Counted from the stretch's first letter, positions 52,826 through 62,763 are shown. The stretch: DNA of 64,000 nt from Sphingopyxis sp. (GCA_013823985.1 PNNB01000050.1:186001-250000); one strand, 5' to 3'. Program-made: numbers and translations. Notes: generated by a model from the sequence alone, not told the origin.

Positions 52826-54787
52826 ATGCTGAAACAACTTATACTATTCACCGCTATATTCATGTCCACTGTCGCGGTAGCGCAAGATAAAGCCGCGGTA
52901 GACTTTGGCGCGCGCGAAGGTGTGCTGGATGTGTCCCTTTCCCCTGATGGTACAAAAATAGCCTATATCATTCCCGACAAAGGGCAGGGCAGTCGTTTGT
53001 ACACGGTGGATATCGCAAGTGGCGGAAAATCTGTTCCAGCGCTTTCGGCATCAGGGGACCCTGAACGCCTTTCTTATTGTGAATGGGTATCAAACGCGCG
53101 TCTTATATGTCTGATTTCAATGGTGCTTCGGGAGGCGGGGGAGCCTGTTTCGGTCAGCCGTCTGGTTGCGGTAAATGCCGACGGGACAGAATTGAAGCTG
53201 GTATCAAATCGGCAGGGATATAACGCCGAACGCTTTTCCTATTTCGGTGGCAGCCTGATCGACTTGCTACCCGGCGACGATGGCGCTGTCCTGTTGGGTC
53301 GGGAATATGTCCCCGAAGGCCGCACGGGGTCGTTGATCTCGAAATCGGACGAAGGCTTTGGCGTCGACCGCGTCGATACCAAGACCTTGGCAACCAAGTC
53401 GGTCATCCGGCCGACACGGTTGGCCACCGAATATATAAGCGATGGGTCGGGAACGGTCCGTATCATGGGCGTCATGAAAACGGACGCAGGCTATGATAGC
53501 GGTGTTCGGCGCTATGTTTACCGGCCAGCGGGCGGCACAGGTTGGCAACCGCTTGGCGAATATGACAACACCACGGACAGCGGTTTCAACCCTTATGCGG
53601 TCGATCCGACGGACAACGCTGTCTATGGTTTTGAGAAATTCGAAGGCCGCTTTGCACTCTACAAAGTGAAGCTGGACGACAGTCTGACCAAAACCCTGAT
53701 ATTCAACCGCCCCGACGTGGACGTCGATAATCTGATAACGCTGGGACGTAAGAAGCGGGTCATCGGTGTCAGCTTTGCCACGGAAAAGCGGCAGGCGGTC
53801 TATTTTGACCCGACCTTCAAGAAATTGGGATCGTCCCTGTCGAAAGCCTTGCCGGATGCGGCATTGATCCATTTTGGCGGGATGAGTGCCGATGAGCAAA
53901 AATTGATCGTCTGGGCAGGCAGCGACACCAATCCCGGGCAATATTACTATTTCGACAAGGCGACCAACAATGTCAGCCCGCTGTTTGCAACGCGGCCCGA
54001 ATTAGAAGGCTACAAGCTCGCCCCGGTGAAGGCTGTCAGCATCAAGGCGGCGGATGGCACGCTTATCCCGGGCTATCTGACGTTGCCCGTCGGGGTCGAG
54101 GCAAAGGGATTGCCCGCCATTGTCATGCCCCATGGTGGACCCAGTTCTCGCGATGAATGGGGCTTTGACTGGCTCGCGCAATATTTTGTCAATCAGGGCT
54201 TCGCCGTTCTTCAACCCAATTACCGTGGGTCGGCGGGTTATGGCGACGGCTGGTATCAGGAAAATGGCTTTCAATCCTGGAAGGCTGCCATTTCTGACGT
54301 GAACGACAGCGGCAGATGGCTGGTGTCCGAAGGCATTGCGGCGCCGGACAAGCTTGCGATTGTGGGCTGGTCCTATGGCGGATATGCCGCCCTGCAGTCC
54401 GCGGTGCTCGACCCCCAACTGTTCAAGGCAATTGTTGCCGTTGCGCCGGTGACCGACCTTGGACGGCTGAAGGAAGAATATCGCGGCTATATGAACTTGC
54501 GCGTTGCGCGTGATTTCATCGGTTCGGGGCCGCATATCACCGAGGGTTCGCCTGCGCGGAACGCCGACAAGATCAAGGCGCCGGTGTTGCTCTTCCACGG
54601 AGCTCTCGACCGCAATGTCGGTGTCTACCAGTCGCAATTCATGGCCGACCAGTTGCGGGATGCGGGTAATATTGCCGAACTGGTGCTCTACAAAAATCTC
54701 GATCACTATCTTGATGACAGTGCCGTCCGGGCTGAGCTACTTCAGAAAAGCTCTACCTTTTTGAAAGGCAAAATGCAGATTAAATAA
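52826..54787 (+). CDS. S9 family prolyl oligopeptidase-type peptidase
   Basis: The product is about 653 aa. The start at 52826 gives a signal peptide (LILFTAIFMSTVAVAQ) and has a G-rich site upstream. An N-terminal beta-propeller-like region is followed by the alpha/beta-hydrolase domain with VMPHGGPSSRDEWGFDW, the Ser nucleophile in GWSYGGYAAL, Asp in HGALDRNVGVYQ and His in KNLDHYLDD. It probably cleaves small peptides in the periplasm. Confidence 0.9.
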   Translation: MLKQLILFTAIFMSTVAVAQDKAAVDFGAREGVLDVSLSPDGTKIAYIIPDKGQGSRLYTVDIASGGKSVPALSASGDPERLSYCEWVSNARLICLISMVLREAGEPVSVSRLVAVNADGTELKLVSNRQGYNAERFSYFGGSLIDLLPGDDGAVLLGREYVPEGRTGSLISKSDEGFGVDRVDTKTLATKSVIRPTRLATEYISDGSGTVRIMGVMKTDAGYDSGVRRYVYRPAGGTGWQPLGEYDNTTDSGFNPYAVDPTDNAVYGFEKFEGRFALYKVKLDDSLTKTLIFNRPDVDVDNLITLGRKKRVIGVSFATEKRQAVYFDPTFKKLGSSLSKALPDAALIHFGGMSADEQKLIVWAGSDTNPGQYYYFDKATNNVSPLFATRPELEGYKLAPVKAVSIKAADGTLIPGYLTLPVGVEAKGLPAIVMPHGGPSSRDEWGFDWLAQYFVNQGFAVLQPNYRGSAGYGDGWYQENGFQSWKAAISDVNDSGRWLVSEGIAAPDKLAIVGWSYGGYAALQSAVLDPQLFKAIVAVAPVTDLGRLKEEYRGYMNLRVARDFIGSGPHITEGSPARNADKIKAPVLLFHGALDRNVGVYQSQFMADQLRDAGNIAELVLYKNLDHYLDDSAVRAELLQKSSTFLKGKMQIK

Positions 54788-54808
54788 GCGCCGGGCCGCG
54801 GACGATAA

Positions 54809-55777
54809 TCAGGAAGCGGTTGGCGGCTGCCGTGGCACTGGAGGCCGGAAGTTCGGTTTGCGCCAGGGCGGGCTGGGAATTTCTCCGGCGACCTGCTCAA
54901 CGCCGTTGAGATAACCGAAATAGGACGCAATCAGGCGGTCTTGCGGCTCGGTTATGGCGTTGCGGCCATGCATGAAACGGCTGTTGTCGAGCATCAGGAT
55001 ATCGCCCGGTTGCCAATCCACAGCAAAGGTGATGGGCTCTGCCGCTGCGGCAATCGCATCCACAATCCAGTCGGGGATCAGGTTGCCGTCATCAAACAGC
55101 GGAATACGGTCGTTGTGCAGATAGTGGCGCGCAAAGAGCAGAAAATTGCCAAAGGCGCGTTCGTTGCTCAACAGGGTATTGTGCACGGCCGGATGCCAGA
55201 AATAGCGGACGATTGCATTGTCGAAACGGCGGAAGCGATAGGGGCAATGGGCAGGCGGATTTGCCAGTACCGCATCGTCGGGCTCGGGCGTTCCAAGCCA
55301 ATAATTCAAAATATCGGGTCCGGCGGGTTGGATATATAAAAGTGCACGGTTTTCCAGTGCCGACAACACGTCCGCTGGCAATCGTCTCAACAGGTCGACG
55401 CCATCGCAATAGGTCGTCTCGCCGCCATTGGCTGGTGCGTCGATACAATGGAAAAAGCACATATCCGGTTTCCACGGTTCGCGGGAAAGTTCGGGATGCA
55501 ATGGAAAGGGTTCGGATCCCAGATTGACCGACTGGATATTATTGTCGCCATCCAGAACAAGCCGGTTTGGACTTTCGTTGAAAACCGAGACCGCGCAAAA
55601 GCGCTTTGCAAAGGCGTTGAACGACGCAAAATCGGGTGCAAAACCTCTCACCAGTACAGCCGTATCGCGCAACTTTTCGAGAATGTCAGGTGCGCCAATC
55701 GCATCGAGTCCTTCACCGGCCGCAGCCTGAACCAAGGTTAGGGGTCTGTCCGGAAAAGGGTTGGAAAATGCGGGCAT
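54809..55777 (-). CDS. TauD/TfdA-like Fe(II)/2-oxoglutarate dioxygenase
   Basis: The product is 322 aa. The iron triad is visible as LHPELS (His-x-Glu, about residue 93) and a distal His in DNSRFMHGRNAI; an Arg after that (DRLIASYFG) would hold 2-oxoglutarate. The segment WKPDMCFFHCIDAPANGGETTYCDG is typical of TauD/clavaminate-synthase-like proteins. It diverges by 78 bp from a sulfotransferase-like gene, so the two may modify the same metabolite or peptide. Substrate unknown. Confidence 0.82.
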   Translation of the reverse strand: MPAFSNPFPDRPLTLVQAAAGEGLDAIGAPDILEKLRDTAVLVRGFAPDFASFNAFAKRFCAVSVFNESPNRLVLDGDNNIQSVNLGSEPFPLHPELSREPWKPDMCFFHCIDAPANGGETTYCDGVDLLRRLPADVLSALENRALLYIQPAGPDILNYWLGTPEPDDAVLANPPAHCPYRFRRFDNAIVRYFWHPAVHNTLLSNERAFGNFLLFARHYLHNDRIPLFDDGNLIPDWIVDAIAAAAEPITFAVDWQPGDILMLDNSRFMHGRNAITEPQDRLIASYFGYLNGVEQVAGEIPSPPWRKPNFRPPVPRQPPTAS

Positions 55778-55855
55778 GGGTCACTGGATATGTTGTGAAA
55801 GATGAAATTCAATAACTGTGTAGGCGAGTGGGGCGGAGATTGCTACATCGCAGCC

Positions 55856-56896
55856 ATGGAACAGATAACCTTGTCGGATTTGCTCACGAACCCCGATTAT
55901 TATCTGTTCGGCATCGAGCATGACGTAGCTATTTTTTTGGCCATGAACCGGCCGAGTTATGAACGAACTATATTCTTTGATGGCCGGATTAATCCGGCGT
56001 CCGAACAACCCATTCACGTTGCGTTGAAACCGTTGCTTGCGGCCGTAGCCGCCATCCCGGCGACGCCCCCGCAAATCGGCTGGATTTTCCATATGGCCCA
56101 CACGGGCTCCACATTATTGGCAAGGGCGCTCGATCTGCCGGGGCGGAATTTGGTGATACGCGAACCGCTGCTTTTGCGTTCGTTGGGGATCGAAGCAGGA
56201 CCTGCGCATCAAAGCGATAAGGCCAGTGCGGACTGGTCGGAAAAGCTTCATCTGGCGCTGCATATGTTGAACCGTCGCTATGCATCCGATCAGCCGGTGC
56301 TGGTGAAGGCGAATGTCCCGGTCAACCGCATCATCCCCGACCTGCTCGCGCGGTCGGTGCACCGAAGGGCGGTGTTGCTGCATTTTGGGCTGGCGGATTA
56401 TCTTGCGGCCATATTGCGGGGACCAAACCACCGCAAATGGGTGGAGCATATCTATACCGACATGCAACTGGCGAAGGTTCCGGGCGCGCAGCCTGCGGCT
56501 AGTGTCAGCGAAATGGCAGGGGCGCTGTGGCTGTTCCAGATAGAAATATACGCCCGGTTGCTCGCCGAATATGAAGAACTGCGCAGTCTGGATGCCAACA
56601 CCCTGTTTAACAATCCGCTGGAGAGTGTGACCTCGGCGGCGGATTATTTCAGCTGTCCGATGGACATAAGCGAAGCCGAGGCAATCGTCGCAGGCCCGCT
56701 TTTTTCGACCTATTCCAAAAACCCCGGGGCTGCTTTTGATAATGCTGCGCGCAAGGAGCGGCTGGCGCTTGCGCTCAAAGATATAGCGGATGAGTTGGTT
56801 GCCGCCCGCCATTGGGTCGAAAAGCAACCGGCGGCGAAAGCGTTGCCCGCTCGCCTGAGCCGCCCGCTTTGCGGCGAAAACGGTTTGCTTCTTTGA
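55856..56896 (+). CDS. Sulfotransferase-like P-loop protein
   Basis: The product is 346 aa; I chose ATG 55856 over 55802 because the extra 18 residues contain no recognisable sequence and sit in the promoter gap. The phosphosulfate-binding-like P-loop is FHMAHTGSTLLARALDLPGR, followed by VIREPLLLRSLG; VNRIIPDLLARSVHRRAVLL may supply the 3'-phosphate contact. It could sulfate a small molecule or protein, or be a diverged kinase-like member. Divergent from the dioxygenase gene. Confidence 0.68.
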   Translation: MEQITLSDLLTNPDYYLFGIEHDVAIFLAMNRPSYERTIFFDGRINPASEQPIHVALKPLLAAVAAIPATPPQIGWIFHMAHTGSTLLARALDLPGRNLVIREPLLLRSLGIEAGPAHQSDKASADWSEKLHLALHMLNRRYASDQPVLVKANVPVNRIIPDLLARSVHRRAVLLHFGLADYLAAILRGPNHRKWVEHIYTDMQLAKVPGAQPAASVSEMAGALWLFQIEIYARLLAEYEELRSLDANTLFNNPLESVTSAADYFSCPMDISEAEAIVAGPLFSTYSKNPGAAFDNAARKERLALALKDIADELVAARHWVEKQPAAKALPARLSRPLCGENGLLL

Positions 56897-56918
56897 ACCT
56901 GTAACATCCGGCTCAAAC

Positions 56919-56945
56919 AAAAAAGGCGGCCCCGAAGGACCGCCC
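56919..56945 (-). terminator. Rho-independent terminator after rpsD
   Basis: GGCGG (56925-56929) pairs with CCGCC (56940-56944), extended by inner GG/CC pairs around a small loop, and followed by six T on the minus strand. Confidence 0.8.
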
Positions 56946-56967
56946 CTTTGTTGGCTGAAAACCAGAA

Positions 56968-57582
56968 TTAGCGCGAATAGAATTCGACGACCAGATTCGG
57001 TTCCATCTTTACAGGATAAGGTACTTCGTCGAGCGTCGGTACGCGTGCGAAGGTGACCTTGTCGTTGCCTTCAACGGCAACATATTCCGGAATGTCACGC
57101 TCGGCGAGGCCTTGGGCTTCGATGACCAGAGCCATTTCCTTCGCCTTGTTGCCGAGGCTGATGACGCTGCCGACGTCAACCTGACGGCTGGCGATGTTGC
57201 ACTTTACGCCGTTGACACGGATGTGGCCGTGGCTAACCAGCTGGCGGGCTGCGAAGATCGTCGGTGCGAACTTGGCGCGGTATACGATCATGTCCAGACG
57301 ACGCTCCAGCAGACCAATGAGGTTCTGCGAGGTATCGCCCTTCATGCGGTTGGCTTCCTGATAAGCACGCTTGAACTGCTTTTCAGTGATGTCGCCATAA
57401 TAGCCCTTCAGCTTCTGCTTGGCGCGCAGCTGAATACCATAGTCCGACAGCTTGCCCTTGCGGCGCTGACCGTGCTGGCCGGGGCCATATTCACGCTTGT
57501 TGACGGGTGATTTGGGGCGACCCCAGATGTTTTCACCCATCCGGCGGTCAAGTTTATACTTCGAGCTTGTACGCTTCGACAT
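56968..57582 (-). CDS. rpsD: 30S ribosomal protein S4
   Basis: The product is 204 aa and fits S4 throughout: [15 protein letters not shown] at the N-terminus, [36 protein letters not shown], and the S4 RNA-binding module [19 protein letters not shown]. It nucleates 30S assembly on 16S rRNA. It stands alone with its own terminator, away from the main ribosomal operons. Confidence 0.98.
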   Translation of the reverse strand: MSKRTSSKYKLDRRMGENIWGRPKSPVNKREYGPGQHGQRRKGKLSDYGIQLRAKQKLKGYYGDITEKQFKRAYQEANRMKGDTSQNLIGLLERRLDMIVYRAKFAPTIFAARQLVSHGHIRVNGVKCNIASRQVDVGSVISLGNKAKEMALVIEAQGLAERDIPEYVAVEGNDKVTFARVPTLDEVPYPVKMEPNLVVEFYSR

Positions 57583-57761
57583 TTACAGTCTCCAATTTGC
57601 TAACAACGATGTTCCCGGTACCGCGCGACACATGCTAGATGGGCCGGACACCTGCTTCACCGGGGTGCAGGGTCAATTGCGAAGGCGCGCCTATGGCGGC
57701 AAAGCGGCGGATTGTCAACATCACGCTCGACTTTATTGCCGTAGCTTTCTAAGGCGCGGCC

Positions 57762-58079
57762 ATGCCCGACATTGATCCCAGCATCGCCCCCGAAAATTGC
57801 AAAACAATGACCGAAGTCCGCGCCGGCGTTGACGCGGTGGACCGCGCGCTTGTCGCGCTGCTGGTCCGGCGCTTTGGTTATATGGACGCAGCGGCGCGCA
57901 TCAAAACGGATCGTTCGGCGGTCCGCGACGAGGCGCGTAAGGCGGAGGTGCTTGAGAATGTAAAAAGGGCCGCTGCGGAACATGGCCTGCCGGTGGAGGT
58001 GATCGAACAGCTTTGGGAAGATCTGGTCGAAGCTTCAATCGCTTACGAATTCCGGCACTGGGATAAAATCCGCACGTAA
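57762..58079 (+). CDS. Chorismate mutase (AroQ type)
   Basis: The product is 105 aa, all helical, with MTEVRAGVDAVDRALVALLVRRFGYMDAAARIK carrying the active-site Arg and Lys pattern, and YEFRHWDKIR at the end. It turns chorismate into prephenate for Phe and Tyr. The length fits the stand-alone proteobacterial form. A start at 57807 (MTEVRAG) is possible. It diverges from rpsD. Confidence 0.88.
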   Translation: MPDIDPSIAPENCKTMTEVRAGVDAVDRALVALLVRRFGYMDAAARIKTDRSAVRDEARKAEVLENVKRAAAEHGLPVEVIEQLWEDLVEASIAYEFRHWDKIRT

Positions 58080-58102
58080 TGCCGGACCGTCGTCCGGCAT
58101 TT
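58079..58102. terminator. Hairpin between chorismate mutase and a convergent small gene
   Basis: AATGCCGGAC (58079-58088) and GTCCGGCATT (58093-58102) form a perfect 10-bp stem with a 4-base loop. The T tract is short on either strand, so it may work as a weak bidirectional terminator. Confidence 0.6.
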
Positions 58103-58116
58103 CCGATGCGTGCAAT

Positions 58117-58362
58117 TTAACGGCTGATGCTGCCTTGCGCGCCTTTCTGGCCAAGTTCCATGACGCTTTCGCCTTGATCCCACTCTTCCTGGGTCTTGCA
58201 CTGGCGCTTGCCGATGCGGCTTCCCGTCAAGTCGACATTCTTGCAGATTTTCTTGGGCTTTGGTTTCGCTGTGTCGGTCGCAGCCTTGCTATCGACGGCA
58301 GTGGCAGCTTCGCTTGTGCCGGAGGCAAGCAGCAGGATTGATACAAGTGCGGTGGTCAACAT
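58117..58362 (-). CDS. Small exported two-cysteine protein
   Basis: The product is 81 aa with a signal peptide (VSILLLASGTSEA) and a Lys/Pro linker, then the block KKICKNVDLTGSRIGKRQC followed by KTQEEWD. The Cys-x(14)-Cys spacing with TGSRIGK between and EW after resembles short conserved proteins common in sphingomonads; a disulfide is likely. Role unknown; no linked operon. Confidence 0.7.
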   Translation of the reverse strand: MLTTALVSILLLASGTSEAATAVDSKAATDTAKPKPKKICKNVDLTGSRIGKRQCKTQEEWDQGESVMELGQKGAQGSISR

Positions 58363-58428
58363 TTGGGGGGATCTCCAATATCCGATTAAGCGGTGACCTT
58401 ATCGAAGCAGCGCGCGACCGCCAAGCGG

Positions 58429-59151
58429 CTATTTCTCCGTTCGTCGATTTCTGGTCAATGTCGTCAAAACACCCCGCAATGTTCGCACTTCCAGCGCGTT
58501 CCATGCCGGTTTGGTGAGCAAGTTCCGCAACGTCCTGCGCGTAACCGGCGCGCGGTCTTCAGGGCGAAAATAACCTAGAGGGTCCAGCATATCGTCCAGT
58601 TGCTGGATCAATCCATCCAGTTCGAATTGCGACGCGGGTGGGTCAAGCTCGGTTTTGGGCGGGCTCGCGAGATTCTGCGTCTTGGACCATTCATAAGCGC
58701 ACAGAATGACCGCCTGCGCCAAGTTCAGGGATCCGAAATCGGGGTTGATTGGGACGGTAATGATCGCGCGGGCGACCGTAACTTCGTCACTTTCCAGGCC
58801 GGAGCGTTCAGCGCCGAATAGGATGGCACTCCGCCCCACATTGCCGAGCACCTCGCGCGCAGCCTCTTCGGGCGTGATGACCGGTTTGGTCACGCCGCGT
58901 TTGCGGACGGTGGTTGCGTAAATATGGCTGATGTCGGCAGTCGCTTCGGCAAGTGTATCGTAAACTTGCGCGTTGGCGAGAACGATGTCGGCCCCTGACG
59001 CAGCAGGTCCCGCAGATGGATTGGGCCAACCATCGCGGGGCGCGACCAACCGCATTTCGGTCAATCCGAAGTTGAGCATGGCCCGCGCAGCCTTGCCGAT
59101 ATTCTCACCCAATTGCGGGCGAACGAGGATGATAATGGGCGGCGCGCTCAT
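58429..59151 (-). CDS. trmJ: tRNA/rRNA methyltransferase, SpoU family (TrmJ-like)
   Basis: The product is 240 aa with the SPOUT motifs: [15 protein letters not shown] near the N-terminus, [15 protein letters not shown], and [23 protein letters not shown]. TrmJ 2'-O-methylates position 32 of some tRNAs. The C-terminal extension ([24 protein letters not shown]) fits TrmJ dimers. It overlaps the nrdR stop by ATGA. Confidence 0.88.
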   Translation of the reverse strand: MSAPPIIILVRPQLGENIGKAARAMLNFGLTEMRLVAPRDGWPNPSAGPAASGADIVLANAQVYDTLAEATADISHIYATTVRKRGVTKPVITPEEAAREVLGNVGRSAILFGAERSGLESDEVTVARAIITVPINPDFGSLNLAQAVILCAYEWSKTQNLASPPKTELDPPASQFELDGLIQQLDDMLDPLGYFRPEDRAPVTRRTLRNLLTKPAWNALEVRTLRGVLTTLTRNRRTEK

Positions 59152-59609
59152 TTCTTCGCCGCTTCGACCACGCTCCCGGCGAAATCTTCGAAATCCTTGG
59201 CTTCGCTGAAATCCTTATAGACCGAAGCGAAACGGATATAGGCCACGCTATCCAGCGCCTTCAGGCCCGCCATCACGAATTCACCAATGCGCTTGGACTC
59301 GATTTCGCTCTCGCCCAAGGTTTCCAACTGGCGCTGGATTCCCGAGGCCAGCTTTTCGATCTGGACTGTGTCCACCGGGCGTTTGCGGCAGGCGACCGAT
59401 AGCGAACGCTCCAGCTTTTCACGCTCAAAAGGTTCGCGCTTGCCCTCGGACTTGACGACGGTCAGCTCACGAAGCTGGATGCGCTCAAAGGTCGTAAACC
59501 GGCCGCCGCACGCCTCGCACTGGCGACGGCGACGGATGGCGCTATTGTCTTCGGTCGGACGGCTGTCCTTGACCTGGCTGTCGTCATGTCCGCAAAATGG
59601 GCAACGCAT
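59148..59609 (-). CDS. nrdR: Transcriptional repressor NrdR
   Basis: The product is 153 aa. The zinc ribbon has Cys3, Cys6, Cys31 and Cys34 ([21 protein letters not shown]) and is followed by an ATP-cone domain ([20 protein letters not shown]). NrdR senses ATP/dATP and represses ribonucleotide reductase genes. It begins on the base after the upstream zinc-ribbon gene stop. Confidence 0.97.
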   Translation of the reverse strand: MRCPFCGHDDSQVKDSRPTEDNSAIRRRRQCEACGGRFTTFERIQLRELTVVKSEGKREPFEREKLERSLSVACRKRPVDTVQIEKLASGIQRQLETLGESEIESKRIGEFVMAGLKALDSVAYIRFASVYKDFSEAKDFEDFAGSVVEAAKK

Positions 59610-59960
59610 CTATTTCTGGTTTTCCTGATTTTTCTTTTTATTCACATGGCGGTAGGCGACAATCCCGGCGCCGATCAACGCACCGGTGGCAAGGCCGATA
59701 GGCGCAATCACCGCTGCCGCAGCACCGATGGCGGCACCGCCAGCAACTTTCTTGACCGTATCCTGATCGGCGAGATGCTTGCCGGTATGGAATGCGTCCT
59801 TGGTCGCGCCCCACAATTCGTCCGCGGCCTCACCAACATAATGCTTGGCCTGGTTCGGAATGCTTTCCGCCGCCCGCTGCTCGGGTGTCTTTGCGCCGCA
59901 TTGAGGGCAGAATTTGGCTCCGTCCTGATACTCGCCGTCGCAATCGTTACAATATCCCAT
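59610..59960 (-). CDS. Zinc-ribbon membrane-associated protein with glycine zipper
   Basis: The product is 116 aa from ATG 59960, which has AAGGGA 7 nt upstream. The N-terminus has two CxxC pairs (YCNDCDGEYQDGAKFCPQCG), a middle helical region, and a hydrophobic glycine-zipper segment (GGAAIGAAAAVIAPIGLATG) before a Lys/Asn-rich tail. It has no known enzyme motif. Its stop abuts the nrdR ATG, so the two are probably co-translated. Confidence 0.75.
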   Translation of the reverse strand: MGYCNDCDGEYQDGAKFCPQCGAKTPEQRAAESIPNQAKHYVGEAADELWGATKDAFHTGKHLADQDTVKKVAGGAAIGAAAAVIAPIGLATGALIGAGIVAYRHVNKKKNQENQK

Positions 59961-60007
59961 GGTCAATTTCCCTTCTGTGTATTAGATGGGTAAGTCACCT
60001 ATATAGT

Positions 60008-61321
60008 TCAAGAGGGATAGATTGGAAAGCGCTTGCACAAGGCTTCCGCTTCGCCCTTCACGCGTGCTTCGATCTGGCCGTCACCGGCTTCACCATTTTT
60101 GCGCAGACCTTCGACGACGTCGGCAATCATCCGGCCAATTTCGCGGAATTCAGCAGGGCCAAAGCCGCGCGTCGTGCCCGCAGGCGTTCCAAGGCGGAGA
60201 CCAGAGGTCAGCGTTGCCTTTTCGGTATCGAACGGAATGTTGTTCTTGTTGCAGGTGATCGACGCGCGGTCGAGCGCATGTTCGGCATGCTTGCCCTTGG
60301 CTTCCTTGGGACGCAGGTCGACGAGCATCGAGTGGTTGTCGGTTCCGCCCGATACGATATCGAGGCCCTGTTCCTGCAAGCTTGCGGCTAGCGCCTTGGC
60401 GTTTTCGACGACGCTGGCGGCATAGCTTTTGAACTCGGGCTTCATCGCTTCGGCAAAGCATACGGCCTTGGCGGCGATCACATGCATCAGCGGTCCGCCC
60501 TGCAGCCCCGGGAAAATCGCCGAATTGAGCTTCTTCGCCAGTGCTTCGTCGTTGGACAGGATGACGCCTGAACGTGGGCCACGCAGCGACTTGTGGGTCG
60601 TGGTGGTTACGATATGCGCATGCGGGATAGGCGAGGGATGGGCTCCCCCTGCAACCAGACCCGAGATGTGCGACATATCGACCAGCAAGGTCGCGCCGAT
60701 TTCATCAGCGATGGCGCGGAATCCGGCCCAGTCCCAGATACGCGAATAGGCAGTACCGCCAGCGATGATCAGCTTGGGCTTATTTTCACGGGCGATACGG
60801 GCGACTTCGTCCATATCGATGATCTGGTCTTCGCGGCGCACGCCATAGGGAATGGGGTTGAACCATTTGCCCGACTGGTTGACCGGCGAACCGTGGGTCA
60901 AGTGACCGCCAGCGGCCAGATCGAGACCCATGAAGCTGTCGCCCGGATTCAACAGGGCAAGGAAAACAGCCTGATTCATCTGGCTACCGCTGTTGGGCTG
61001 CACATTGGCAAAGCCGCAACCGAACAGCTTCTTGGCGCGTTCGATGGCGATCGTCTCGATCTCGTCGACATATTCGCAGCCGCCATAATAGCGCTTGCCG
61101 GGATAGCCCTCGGCATATTTGTTGGTCAGGATCGAACCTGTCGCTTCCAATACGGCGCGCGAAGTGATGTTTTCCGACGCGATCAGCTCGATCTTGTCCT
61201 GCTGGCGACCGAGTTCTTTCGCAATCCAGCCCGAGATTTCGGGATCGGCTTCGGCAAGGCTGCGCGTGAAAAAGCCGTCGGGCTGTACGTTGCTCAGATC
61301 ATTGGCGGGGTGGCTGCTCAT
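60008..61321 (-). CDS. glyA: Serine hydroxymethyltransferase
   Basis: The product is 437 aa, the family length. [30 protein letters not shown], the PLP Lys in [14 protein letters not shown], and [14 protein letters not shown] are all standard. It interconverts serine and glycine with one-carbon transfer to tetrahydrofolate. Its start overlaps rpiB (ATGA), and trmJ, nrdR and the zinc-ribbon gene lie downstream in the same direction. Confidence 0.98.
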   Translation of the reverse strand: MSSHPANDLSNVQPDGFFTRSLAEADPEISGWIAKELGRQQDKIELIASENITSRAVLEATGSILTNKYAEGYPGKRYYGGCEYVDEIETIAIERAKKLFGCGFANVQPNSGSQMNQAVFLALLNPGDSFMGLDLAAGGHLTHGSPVNQSGKWFNPIPYGVRREDQIIDMDEVARIARENKPKLIIAGGTAYSRIWDWAGFRAIADEIGATLLVDMSHISGLVAGGAHPSPIPHAHIVTTTTHKSLRGPRSGVILSNDEALAKKLNSAIFPGLQGGPLMHVIAAKAVCFAEAMKPEFKSYAASVVENAKALAASLQEQGLDIVSGGTDNHSMLVDLRPKEAKGKHAEHALDRASITCNKNNIPFDTEKATLTSGLRLGTPAGTTRGFGPAEFREIGRMIADVVEGLRKNGEAGDGQIEARVKGEAEALCKRFPIYPS

Positions 61322-61776
61322 GCTGATTCCTTCGCATTTTGCGGGTTAGATAATTTGTCGACGCGGCGTTGATGGCGATCACCACCAAATTCAGTGGCAA
61401 GAAACGCATCCACACAGGCTTTGGCCATTTCAATGCCAATCAGCCGGGCGCCCATGGCGATCACATTCGCGTCATTATGCTCGCGGGAAAGCTTCGCCGA
61501 AAGAGGCTCCGACACCAAAGCAGCGCGGGCGGCTGGGTTGCGGTTGACGGCAATTGAAATGCCGATTCCCGAACCACAGAGCGCTATACCGCGATCGGCC
61601 GTTCCGGTCGCGATGGCGTCGGCCAGTTTATACCCATAGTCGGGATAGTCGACCGAACTTTCGTCGTGCGGACCAAGGTCGGTCACATCATGACCCTTTT
61701 CGCGCACATAGTCGGCAAGCGCGGCTTTCAGCGCAAGTGCGGCGTGGTCTGAGGCAATGGCGATACGCACGGGCAT
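61318..61776 (-). CDS. rpiB: Ribose-5-phosphate isomerase B
   Basis: The product is 152 aa with [33 protein letters not shown], the active-site Cys in [16 protein letters not shown], and [16 protein letters not shown]. It isomerises ribose 5-phosphate and ribulose 5-phosphate. It opens the rpiB-glyA unit. Confidence 0.96.
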   Translation of the reverse strand: MPVRIAIASDHAALALKAALADYVREKGHDVTDLGPHDESSVDYPDYGYKLADAIATGTADRGIALCGSGIGISIAVNRNPAARAALVSEPLSAKLSREHNDANVIAMGARLIGIEMAKACVDAFLATEFGGDRHQRRVDKLSNPQNAKESA

Positions 61777-61888
61777 ATCCTTCGCGGCGAGGGGACTCGG
61801 AATTTGGTTCCTCTAGGCGAGAGGGTATAAAAACGCCATGCCGAATTTGCCCGATTGTGCAGCTTTTCCACGGGCTTTATGGGGGGCT

Positions 61889-62089
61889 ATGCTCAATGCC
61901 ACTCTCTCGCTCGCCATGATTGCCGCTTTTTTGCTTCTTTTCGGGGCGTGGAAGCGCTGGCGACGCGACGGGGTGAGCCAGCAAATGTGGCTGATGATCG
62001 CGGCTGCGCTCGTCATTTTTGCCAATATAGCGATCTGGGTCGTGCCCGATGAAAAAGGCAACAGTTTGGTGACCGGCGAAGTGAAATAA
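61889..62089 (+). CDS. Small two-helix membrane protein
   Basis: The product is 66 aa from ATG 61889, which has a G-rich site just upstream; a longer start at 61838 adds 17 residues. Two hydrophobic helices (SLAMIAAFLLLFGAW; WLMIAAALVIFANIAIWVV) are joined by a basic loop KRWRRDG. Nothing more can be said about function; it is convergent with the alpha/beta hydrolase gene. Confidence 0.7.
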   Translation: MLNATLSLAMIAAFLLLFGAWKRWRRDGVSQQMWLMIAAALVIFANIAIWVVPDEKGNSLVTGEVK

Positions 62090-62106
62090 CACTTCGCCCG
62101 CACGCA

Positions 62107-62763
62107 TCACTTGATGGGTGAGTTGGGGTCCAGACGGAAATCCAGATAGTTGTTCACCGACGCCATCAGCATATCCATTTCATTTTCATAAAAATGGTTG
62201 GCACGGGGGATTTCATCATGGTGGATCGTGATGTGGCGCTGGGTCCGCAACTTATCGACCAGTTTCTGCACCGCATTGGGGTTCACGACTTCGTCCTGCG
62301 CGCCCTGAATAATGATACCCGACGACGGGCAAGGGGCCAGAAAGCTGAAATCATACATGTTCGACGGCGGCGATACCGAGATGAAGCCCCGGATTTCCGG
62401 GCGACGCATCAGCAATTGCATGCCGATCCATGCGCCAAAGCTGAAGCCCGCGATCCAGGTGGTCGATGCTTCGGGATGGAAGCTCTGCACCCAATCGAGC
62501 GCCGATGCGGCATCGGACAGTTCACCGATGCCATTGTCGAATTCGCCTTCGCTGCGGCCGACGCCACGGAAGTTGAAGCGCAACACGGCAAAGCCGCGGG
62601 CGACGAAGGTCTTGTAGAGCGCCTGCGTGATACGGTCATTCATCGTGCCGCCGGCCTGCGGGTGGGGATGCAGGATCATCGCAACCGGTGCACGCGGACG
62701 TGGCGGGGGCGAAAAACGGGCTTCGAGACGGCCTTCGGGACCTGGAATAGCAATGGCAGGCAT
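62107..62763 (-). CDS. Alpha/beta hydrolase
   Basis: The product is 218 aa. It has an HPHPQAGGTMNDR oxyanion loop, RFNFRGVGRSEGEFD, nucleophile Ser in IAGFSFGAWIGMQL, late Asp in GAQDEVVNPN and His in RANHFYENE. This subgroup is often found beside the suf/isc cysteine-desulfurase genes in alphaproteobacteria; the substrate is unknown. It diverges from the next gene. Confidence 0.88.
   Translation of the reverse strand: MPAIAIPGPEGRLEARFSPPPRPRAPVAMILHPHPQAGGTMNDRITQALYKTFVARGFAVLRFNFRGVGRSEGEFDNGIGELSDAASALDWVQSFHPEASTTWIAGFSFGAWIGMQLLMRRPEIRGFISVSPPSNMYDFSFLAPCPSSGIIIQGAQDEVVNPNAVQKLVDKLRTQRHITIHHDEIPRANHFYENEMDMLMASVNNYLDFRLDPNSPIK

Noticed and set aside
61777..61837. Possible glycine or one-carbon riboswitch before the rpiB-glyA unit
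   Set aside because: The gap before rpiB is short and shows no conserved aptamer-like double hairpin.
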